Source: Desulforhopalus singaporensis
GTDB taxonomy: Bacteria; Desulfobacterota; Desulfobulbia; Desulfobulbales; Desulfocapsaceae
Reading direction: 5' to 3'
Length of the DNA stretch: 64,000 nucleotides
Assembly (NCBI RefSeq): GCF_900104445.1
Contig: NZ_FNJI01000027.1
Span: 1 to 64,000 of the forward strand
Shown here: positions 54,233 to 60,954 of the stretch, piece after piece
Numbering within the stretch: position 1 is the first letter of the stretch
Layout of the letters: the number at the start of each line of letters is the position of its first letter
Notes under the pieces: generated by a model
The model's input: only the letters and a program-made list of their open reading frames with translations
Told to the model about the DNA's origin: nothing
Databases searched by the model: none
Position numbers and translations under genes: made by a program

Positions 54233-54257
54233 GCGGGAAAAGTTCTTCCGCTTTTTT
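54233..54257 (+). terminator. Intrinsic terminator
   Basis: GCGGGAA (54233-54239, one bulged G) pairs with TTCCGC (54246-54251), immediately followed by six T residues. It ends the TPR lipoprotein transcript. Confidence 0.55.
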
Positions 54258-54340
54258 GAAGAACCTGATAAATAATAAGAGTGACATAACAGATGAATAG
54301 TTGCCGGGAAATTACCCATATTGTTTCTGGAGGAAAAATT

Positions 54341-55204
54341 ATGGACGCACTGAGAAAAATGGTGGTTGGTCTGCTTTGTGTTTTGCTGATTTCGCTGGGA
54401 ACGATCGATATCGTAACGGCTGAGAACGGTGTCGATGACGGAACCAATGTTGAGGACGGTGGCTCGACACCTGATGGTGGCAGTGATGATGGGGGGGCTG
54501 GCGAAAACGACGACGGCACTCCCGATGACGGATCCGATGATGCAACCGGTGACGATCTCGGTGCGGGGACTGCTTTTGGCAGTCCGGCGGAGGCGGCCCG
54601 CACCGAGAATCTGGCCAAATCGTATGTTGATGGCCTGACCGATGACGCCGTCAGTGAAACCCTGGCTGCGACTGCAACTGAGCCCACCGCTTATGATGAG
54701 TCAATGCGTGAAGAGCTTGCCGCTCAGGTTGAGGCCGACATCAGGGAGATGCGGCAAGAAGAGCACATGGGCTGGGGACAGATAGCCCATGAACTTGGGG
54801 TTCATCCCGGCCGGCTCGGGCTCGGCCACTATAAGAACGTGGACCAAGGTTTTGCGGTTGACATACCCGATGACGAACTGGCCGCCGCAACCGAGCTGGA
54901 CACCAGCGGAACCCCCGGTCATGGGTATGGCCGGAAGGATGGAGAGGCAGTGCATGGCGCGGGAGCAGGCAAATATGGTCTGCATTCCCGGGATAAAGGC
55001 AAGGGACTCTCCGGAGGCGGATCTTCCGTGACCGGAGCCGATAAGGCGGCGAGGGGCAACAGCTCCAAAGGTGAGCGCAGTGGCGATAATGGCAGGGGAG
55101 CAGACAAAGGAGATAGCTCCGGCAAAGGAAACAACGGCAAGGGCGGAGGCAGCGACAAAGGAAACAACGGTAACGGCAAAGGCGGTGGCAAAGGAAAGAA
55201 TTAA
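54341..55204 (+). CDS. Secreted low-complexity protein, acidic N-half and Gly/Lys-rich C-half
   Basis: A 287-residue exported protein with a signal peptide (VVGLLCVLLISLG, cleavage probably after VTA). Mature residues start with an Asp/Gly-rich acidic tract (DDGTNVEDGGSTPDGGSDD), continue with a helical core (REELAAQVEADIREM) and a GWGQIAHELGVHPGRLGLGH motif, and end with a Gly/Lys/Asn-rich basic tail. The GWGxIAxELGVHPGxLG motif recurs in hypothetical Desulfobacterota and Geobacter-type proteins, to my recollection. The ATG at 54341 follows GGAGG. Role unknown; opposite charges suggest self-association. Confidence 0.7.
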   Translation: MDALRKMVVGLLCVLLISLGTIDIVTAENGVDDGTNVEDGGSTPDGGSDDGGAGENDDGTPDDGSDDATGDDLGAGTAFGSPAEAARTENLAKSYVDGLTDDAVSETLAATATEPTAYDESMREELAAQVEADIREMRQEEHMGWGQIAHELGVHPGRLGLGHYKNVDQGFAVDIPDDELAAATELDTSGTPGHGYGRKDGEAVHGAGAGKYGLHSRDKGKGLSGGGSSVTGADKAARGNSSKGERSGDNGRGADKGDSSGKGNNGKGGGSDKGNNGNGKGGGKGKN

Positions 55205-55231
55205 TCGGTCACGAAACCGCTTACTCCGTTG

Positions 55232-57007
55232 TCACTGTTTTCCTGCACCTGCACCTTTGGCCCGGAGAATTTCATATTCCCGGGCCCGGAGAATTTCCTT
55301 GTTGGTCCTTGTCCCTGACGGGTCCCTGTAGGGGATTCCCTTGACTGAGTTGATCAGGTGCAGGTCCCGTTCGGGGAGTTCTCGGGTGATCAGCGACTGG
55401 TTCGGAGATGCGATTGTTCCGCTCCGCTCCCTGCCGAAAGGTTCTGTCTCTCCCACATGAAAACCTGCCTGCATAAGACCGGAGCGGACCGGAATGGCCG
55501 CGCAGTAGGTGAGAAGAAGGCCGTCGCTTTTGAGCAGGGGATAGAGGGTGCGGAAAAAATCGACACTCCAGAGTTCGCTGTTCTTCTGCGTTGAAAAACC
55601 GTCCAGCCAGATATAGTCGAAATTCGCCCCTGCCCTGGTCGCCGTGTAGCGGGCATCTCCCCACAGAAGCTCTATGGAGCATCCGCGGTGTTGCCAGCGG
55701 CCGTCCCGGCACAGGATATCCAGGCAATTGTTCCAGTCGAACAGGTTGTTTTTCATTCGTATCTCTCTGGCGGCTCTTTCCACCACCTGGCGGTCCAGCT
55801 CCAGCGCCGTTATCTCCAGGGCTGCCGAATTCTCGATTGCCAGCTCGCATGAAACCAGGCTGTTGTATCCGAGCCCGAAACAGATGTCGAGGATTCGTAC
55901 TGTTTGATCTCTTTTCAGCTTTTCTTCAAGTCCCGAAGGCGTGCAGAACTTGTTTTCCGCTTCCGACCTGGCTCCGGCCAGGGTGTGGTAATGCTCTTTT
56001 ACTCTCTTGTTGTAAAAGGTTACCGAGCTGTCTTCGGTCACCACCGCCCTGTCCTGCACGGTGGATGGCGGCCTGACTGAAGCGGCTGAGTTGTCGCGGA
56101 GCGCACAGCCCTGGGCGACGGTTCTTGCACGCATCTGCGTTGCCAGATATTTACGGAATTGTCCCTTTGACATCGACCATTGCGGGGCCAGCAGTCCTGA
56201 CGGCGGACTGTCGGTGGTCAGCCTTATGATAGGGATCTGTTCCGGGATCTGGGGCAGCAGCTGGAGAAGGATTTCCGCATACTCATGCTCAGAGAGCACT
56301 TCAAACCGGGACGTACGATACTCGTCGGCAAGCTTTGTTCCTTCCAGGATGTGGAGGTTGTGCAGTTTTATCGCATCGATGGGAAGTGCGGCCACCTTTT
56401 TTACGGTCTGCAGATATTCCTCAAGACCTTCGCCCGGAAGCCCGATAATAAGATGTGCGGCAACCGAAATATCCGCGCGGTGAAGCTTTATGATCGCCTC
56501 GCAACTCTCTTTCCAGCCGTGTCCCCGGTTGATGCGCTTGAGCGTTTTATCGTGACAGCTCTGGACCCCCAGCTCAATCCAGACATCGAGCCTGTTGTTC
56601 AGTGTCCTGAGAAAGTCCACAACCTCGTCGGGCAGACAGTCGGGCCTGGTGCCGAAGGCGATCGCCCTGAAGTTGTGTTTGCTGCAGATTTTTTTCACCA
56701 GCTCTTCGAGCTGTTCCACAGAGCTGAAGGTGTTGGTGAAAGCCTGCAGATATGCCATAAACGCGGTGGCCCCGTATCGTCTTTGCGCAAACCGGACGCC
56801 TTTTTCGATCTGCTCCTCGATCTGTTCAGCATCGCCAAGCTGGACGGCTCTTGCGCCGTCTTCCGGACAGAAGGTACAGCCGCCCTTGTTATCGCTCCGG
56901 CGATGGGGGCAGCCCAGGCCGGCATCGATAGGCACCCGGTAGAGGATTTCACCGTAGCTCTTCTGCAGGTAGTCGCGGTATTCGAAGATATCGAGTTTCA
57001 GGCTCAT
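55232..57007 (-). CDS. Fusion of TIGR01212 radical SAM enzyme and MnmC-like methyltransferase
   Basis: A 591-residue protein. Residues 1-300 are a YhcC/YtqA-type radical SAM domain with cluster cysteines Cys33, Cys44 and Cys47 (GCPHRRSDNKGGCTFC). After a linker, residues about 330-560 are a Methyltransf_30 (MnmC methylase-like) domain with ILDICFGLGYNSL and WLDGFSTQKNSELW. MnmC methylates the aminomethyl group on tRNA wobble uridine. Bacillus MnmL (YtqA) and MnmM are reported to perform the last steps of mnm5 synthesis, so this fusion may join both steps. Start at ATG 57007 by homology. Confidence 0.85.
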   Translation of the reverse strand: MSLKLDIFEYRDYLQKSYGEILYRVPIDAGLGCPHRRSDNKGGCTFCPEDGARAVQLGDAEQIEEQIEKGVRFAQRRYGATAFMAYLQAFTNTFSSVEQLEELVKKICSKHNFRAIAFGTRPDCLPDEVVDFLRTLNNRLDVWIELGVQSCHDKTLKRINRGHGWKESCEAIIKLHRADISVAAHLIIGLPGEGLEEYLQTVKKVAALPIDAIKLHNLHILEGTKLADEYRTSRFEVLSEHEYAEILLQLLPQIPEQIPIIRLTTDSPPSGLLAPQWSMSKGQFRKYLATQMRARTVAQGCALRDNSAASVRPPSTVQDRAVVTEDSSVTFYNKRVKEHYHTLAGARSEAENKFCTPSGLEEKLKRDQTVRILDICFGLGYNSLVSCELAIENSAALEITALELDRQVVERAAREIRMKNNLFDWNNCLDILCRDGRWQHRGCSIELLWGDARYTATRAGANFDYIWLDGFSTQKNSELWSVDFFRTLYPLLKSDGLLLTYCAAIPVRSGLMQAGFHVGETEPFGRERSGTIASPNQSLITRELPERDLHLINSVKGIPYRDPSGTRTNKEILRAREYEILRAKGAGAGKQ

Positions 57008-57079
57008 TGCTTGGTGTCGCCGGTGCATCTACCGGCACCAGGTTTGACTTTGATGATTATTTTCCGGAAAAATCTCTTG

Positions 57080-57958
57080 CTACAGATAGTTCTTGTAGAG
57101 CGCCTGGGTGCCGAAATTTTCGCCTCCCTGTTCGGCAAGCTCTTCATACATGGATTTTGCAAGAGCCAGCCCTTTGGCGGACAATCCTATCTCTTCTGAT
57201 GATTCAAGGGCGATCCGCATATCTTTGATAAAATGCTTCACGTAAAATCCGGGTTCGAAGTTGCCGTTTATAATCCGCGGACCAAGGTTGCTCAACGACC
57301 ATGAAGCTGCTGCTCCGGATGCAATTGTTTCAAGAACCGTACCCGGATCGAGCCCTGCCTTTTCGGCGTATCGGATCGATTCGCAAACCCCCAGCATGGT
57401 GGAGGCGATGGCGATCTGGTTCGCCATCTTGCAGTGCTGTCCGCTTCCGGCGCTGCCCTGGTAGACAATGTTTTTGCCCATCAGGGAGAAAATCGGCATA
57501 ACTGCATTGAATACATCTTCGTCTCCCCCGACCATGATGGAGAGTTTCCCCTCTTTTGCCCCGATATCACCTCCTGAGACCGGCGCGTCGAGCACGGCGA
57601 CCCCTTTTTCCCTTGCCTTGTGGTAAATCCGGGCGGCCAGCTGCGGGCTGGAGGTGGTCATGTCCACCGCGATGTTTCCCGGGCTCAAGTGGTGAAGGAT
57701 TCCGTCATCGCCCAGGTATATCTGTTCAACGTCGCTTGGGTAGCCAACGATTGTGATGACAACATCCGAGTCTGATGCGACCTTGCCCGGATTGTCGCAC
57801 CAGTGCGCGCCCCGCTTGATCAGTTCTTTTGCCTTGTCTTTGGTGCGGTTGTAGACATTCAGGGAAAAACCGCCTTCAAGAAGGTGCGACGCCATCGATT
57901 TTCCCATTACGCCAATGCCGATAAATCCAACGGTAGTATCAGTTCCGACAGGTTTCAC
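57080..57958 (-). CDS. 3-hydroxyisobutyrate dehydrogenase-type oxidoreductase
   Basis: A 292-residue beta-hydroxyacid dehydrogenase. N-terminal nucleotide-binding motif FIGIGVMGKSMA, the substrate signature DAPVSGGDIGAKEG, and catalytic lysine in GQHCKMANQ are present. NRT after the second strand suggests NADP. Substrates in the family include hydroxyisobutyrate, tartronate semialdehyde, succinic semialdehyde and glyoxylate. It lies 119 bases after hgcB on the same strand. Confidence 0.87.
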   Translation of the reverse strand: MKPVGTDTTVGFIGIGVMGKSMASHLLEGGFSLNVYNRTKDKAKELIKRGAHWCDNPGKVASDSDVVITIVGYPSDVEQIYLGDDGILHHLSPGNIAVDMTTSSPQLAARIYHKAREKGVAVLDAPVSGGDIGAKEGKLSIMVGGDEDVFNAVMPIFSLMGKNIVYQGSAGSGQHCKMANQIAIASTMLGVCESIRYAEKAGLDPGTVLETIASGAAASWSLSNLGPRIINGNFEPGFYVKHFIKDMRIALESSEEIGLSAKGLALAKSMYEELAEQGGENFGTQALYKNYL

Positions 57959-58077
57959 GAGTATCTGCTCCTTTCAGGTTGATTAAATGGTTGCGAAAAA
58001 AATAATACCAGAAACATGGTAACAATAAAAATCGATAAACTGTGGAACCTTAAAAAAAACAGGCACCGGGGAAATGT

Positions 58078-58371
58078 TCAGCAGCCGCAGGGGGAGTTGC
58101 TTTTGCCTCTTAACCTGTTCCACCAGCTGTTAATGATATAGGCGGCGCAGCCGCAGCCGTCATCAGGGTTGACGAAGATTGCGCCGACCGGACAGTTCCT
58201 GGCGCAGGCTCCGCACTCCATGCAGCTGTTTTTATCGGTGATGCGGGCTTTTTTTTCAACCACCTTGAAAATTCTGTGGGGACAGACGATTTCACAGTTG
58301 CCGCAGCCGATGCACTGTTCTTGTGTCAGGTGCAGAATCGCGGTATTATCAAGGTATCTGAATGTCTTCAT
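58078..58371 (-). CDS. hgcB: HgcB, ferredoxin of mercury methylation
   Basis: A 97-residue ferredoxin with two 4Fe-4S motifs, Cys20-23-26-30 and Cys50-53-56-60, each followed by proline. Beyond them are Cys73 (with Cys75) in DDGCGCAAYII and a C-terminal cysteine pair Cys95/Cys97. These extra cysteines are the distinguishing mark of HgcB and match Cys73 and the C-terminal Cys pair of Desulfovibrio (Pseudodesulfovibrio) ND132. HgcB reduces HgcA and is thought to pass mercury to it. The ATG follows GCAGGAG; the gene begins 14 bases after hgcA. An upstream open frame to 58665 is not coding for this protein. Confidence 0.93.
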   Translation of the reverse strand: MKTFRYLDNTAILHLTQEQCIGCGNCEIVCPHRIFKVVEKKARITDKNSCMECGACARNCPVGAIFVNPDDGCGCAAYIINSWWNRLRGKSNSPCGC

Positions 58372-58385
58372 TGTCGTTACTCCTG

Positions 58386-59549
58386 CTAAAATGGTGCCGC
58401 AACCCAGCAGATGACAGCTGCCGCCGTACAGATCAGCTGGAACTTGAGCCCTCTTGTCATCTCCTTTTTGACTCCGGAAAGAGAAGTGAAGACCGTTGAG
58501 CCGGTAAAGTTCATTGCCAGATAGGACGAGCATCCGCAGATCCACAGAAACATTGACAAGAGTTCGAAACTGTTCGGTCGCCCGGCAACTGCCGCGAGAT
58601 ACAAAAACGCAAGCAGGGCGCCGACAACTGCACCCTTGAGCCAGAATTGACGGGCAGGGATCCACGGCAGCAGCAGCGGGGTGACGACGGCTCCGGCGGC
58701 AACCGCAGTCAGGGTTGCATAAATCAGAAGGGAAAATCGTTCAAGACCGGCCCTGAGGCTGAAAATTTCCGGAGAGATTGCCGAGAGGACAAAAAACAGA
58801 ACACAGGCGATGGCCAGTTGTTTCCAAAGCATGCAGATTTCAAGGGGGATGAGCACCGCCCGTTCCGCAAGGGAAAAGGTTACGCTGCGCATTGCTTCAT
58901 CAGCTTTGCCCCGCTGCAAAAACAGCACCAGGTCCGAAGCCCTGATCGGGCCGAATTTGGCGGAGAAACCGCTCAGTTTATGCAGGTTGTGCGCGGCTAC
59001 CCCGTTGGCTGAGAGTTGGGGCAGGATGAGTTCCCGATGTTTGACCACGTGGATCAGTCCGCACCGCTGTATCTGGTAGGCTATCTCTTCTGCGGAGAAA
59101 GTACCTTTGCCCGAGGCGCACCAGACGTTGATGCCCCTGGTGTCGATTATCAGCAGCCAGCAACTCAGTGAACCAAGCTCTTTCCTGAGGGAATCGAAGC
59201 TGAGCTTGTAGTTCGCCGTAACCAGTACCGGGGAATTTTCATCGGGACTGCCGGTACAGTAGAGCCCGGGGGTGACGCTGTAGCCGTCTCTGGTAAATCC
59301 GGTGCGCGCACCGATTGTTCCGAGAAGGTCGCGGCGGGAGAGCGTCGTTGCGACAACAGGTACCGGACCGCAAGCGGTATCGATAAACCGGTCGACAAAA
59401 GGAAGAAGCCGGTAACCTGCCTTTTCATCTCCACCGGACCGTGGAGGTGAAGGGGGGCCTCAGCAGGTCTCTCCGGTCACCTCCGGGGGTATCTGCGGCC
59501 GGTTGGCGACGGGGGACGCTTCAATGTGCTGTTGTAAAAAACTGTTCAT
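58386..59549 (-). CDS. hgcA: HgcA, corrinoid mercury-methylating protein, with in-frame UGA (predicted selenocysteine 30)
   Basis: A 387-residue protein when UGA (59462-59460) is read as Sec30. It transfers a methyl group from methyl-cobalamin to Hg(II). The cap helix motif is NVWCASGK with the cobalt-ligating Cys144; flanking SPVLVTANYKLSFD and ILPQLSANGVAAH are HgcA hallmarks. Five membrane helices follow (about 242-387), with NFTGSTVFTSLSGVKKEM between the last two. No ATG, GTG or TTG suits a start between the UGA and residue 168, well past the active site. Upstream of the UGA the frame leads to ATG 59549 with AAGAGG 6 bases before. The UGA context is Thr-Cys-Sec-Gly-Pro-Pro, and a SECIS-like hairpin follows. 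Motif Ala/Gly is Ser here. Confidence 0.9.
59424..59462 (-). promoter_or_regulatory. UGA codon with SECIS-like hairpin in hgcA
   Basis: Minus-strand order: UGA at 59462-59460, eight bases, then a stem pairing 59451-59441 with 59434-59424: ten base pairs and one C.A mismatch. The apical loop (59440-59435) is GGTCCG and starts 20 bases after the UGA. Bacterial SECIS hairpins have a G-containing apical loop (GGUC in E. coli fdhF) about 16-37 bases after the UGA, so the match is good. Function as a SelB site is inference. Confidence 0.75.
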
Positions 59550-59584
59550 GCCGTACCTCTTGTTAACAATACAAAATAATCATT

Positions 59585-60745
59585 TTACGAAAGTCTGGAA
59601 AGCCCCTGCTCCAGATCCTCAAGGATGTCGCTGCACGCCTCAAGGCCTATGTTGAGACGGATGATGGTTTTATCCTTATAGCGGCATTCGGTAGCCCTGC
59701 TCAGTTTGCCGGCGGTTACAAGACTTTTGTATCCGCCCCAGCTGTATCCGAGATGAAACAGGCGAAGCGCGTCGATAAACTGTGCCAGCTGCTGCTCGGA
59801 ATAGTCTTTTTTAAAGGTAAAGCTGAATAGTCCGGAAGATCCGGTGAAATCACGTTTCCAGATATGGTGCTCCGGGTGGGAATCAAGTGCCGGATGGAGG
59901 ACCTTGTCCACCAGCGGGTGATTCTCCAGCCATCGGGCAACCGTAAGTGCCGACTGCTGGTGCTGCAGAAGACGCGGCTCAAGAGAATGCATGCCCCGGA
60001 GCGCGAGGTAGCATTCTTCGGCGGGGGTGTATATCTCCATAGTCTTATAGTATTTGTCGATCACCGGGCTCAGTTTTTCGTTGGTTGAAACCGAGCCCGC
60101 CAGCAGATCCGAGTAGCCGGAAATATACTTGGTCAGGGAATGGATGGTGATATCAACGCCGATATCGAACGGTTTCAGAAACAGCGGGGTTGCCCAGGTA
60201 TTGTCGAGCATGGTGATTATATCCCTTTCTCTGGCTATTTCGGTTATAGCCGGGATGTCCTGTAGCTCGAAACTTTGCGATCCCGGGGATTCAAGGAGAA
60301 TCAATACCGTATTCGGTTGCAGGTATCGTTCGATGTCACCCCCCGCATTGGCGGGAATCGGGGTGTGGTCGATGCCGAATTTTTTCAGTATTTTCCGACA
60401 GAACCGCTGTCCGGGTCCGTAAGCGTTGTCGCAGACGAGAATATGGTCCCCGCTTCTGGTGCAGGCCATCAGAGCATTCTGGATCGCCGCTATGCCCGAT
60501 GGGAAAATGCGCGTGAGCACCGCGCCCTCGAGCAGACGCATCGCTTCCTCGAACTGGCGCTGGGTGGGAAGTCTGTCGGTGCCGTAGGTAATGCCTTCAT
60601 ATTGATTCTTGCCGGCGTTCACCATATCCCGGTAACTGTCAAAAAGTACGGTCGAGCCCCGGTAAATGGGAGGGTTGATGGTTTTGGCGCAGCTGTTGTC
60701 GCGTTCGGACCAGATGGTGGAGATGAGCCTTGTCTGTTGTTTCAT
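59585..60745 (-). CDS. metC: Cystathionine beta-lyase
   Basis: A 386-residue PLP enzyme of the Cys/Met metabolism family, cleaving cystathionine to homocysteine, pyruvate and ammonia. Motifs: INPPIYRGSTVLF, SGIAAIQNALMA, LLDNTWATPLFLK region and pyridoxal lysine in HSLTKYISGYSD. YSWGGYKSL near the C-terminus is typical for MetC rather than MetB. Start at ATG 60745; a GTG 14 codons upstream is possible. It ends 35 bases before hgcA on the same strand, so it is probably cotranscribed with hgcAB. Confidence 0.88.
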   Translation of the reverse strand: MKQQTRLISTIWSERDNSCAKTINPPIYRGSTVLFDSYRDMVNAGKNQYEGITYGTDRLPTQRQFEEAMRLLEGAVLTRIFPSGIAAIQNALMACTRSGDHILVCDNAYGPGQRFCRKILKKFGIDHTPIPANAGGDIERYLQPNTVLILLESPGSQSFELQDIPAITEIARERDIITMLDNTWATPLFLKPFDIGVDITIHSLTKYISGYSDLLAGSVSTNEKLSPVIDKYYKTMEIYTPAEECYLALRGMHSLEPRLLQHQQSALTVARWLENHPLVDKVLHPALDSHPEHHIWKRDFTGSSGLFSFTFKKDYSEQQLAQFIDALRLFHLGYSWGGYKSLVTAGKLSRATECRYKDKTIIRLNIGLEACSDILEDLEQGLSRLS

Positions 60746-60954
60746 GGAGGATAACCCGGATACGAAAAATGTTGTTTTTGAATTCACAGACAGACACTGT
60801 AATGACTGCTGCTGCCGGGTGCAACAAAAGTTGAGTGAGGATTGCGGACACAGAAAAAGATTGTACGGCCCAGGGTGGCGGTTATGTTAAGATGATCCGG
60901 GAGTTGCCAAAAAACCAAGATCCGTTAAAACGATGAGAATAGGGGTGTCGATCA

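Noticed and set aside
58372-58665. N-terminal extension of hgcB by 98 residues
   Set aside because: It overlaps the membrane domain of hgcA; the HgcB homology starts exactly at the ATG 58371, which has its own ribosome binding site.
59165-59434. 89-residue minus-strand frame upstream of the hgcA fragment
   Set aside because: It is in the wrong frame; the HgcA-like residues of this stretch are in the frame that continues from the UGA.
58386-59460. hgcA as a pseudogene broken by a stop codon or frameshift
   Set aside because: Both sides of the UGA are in the same frame, conservation is complete, and the upstream part has a good start. A sequencing error or decay remains possible but explains the hairpin less well.
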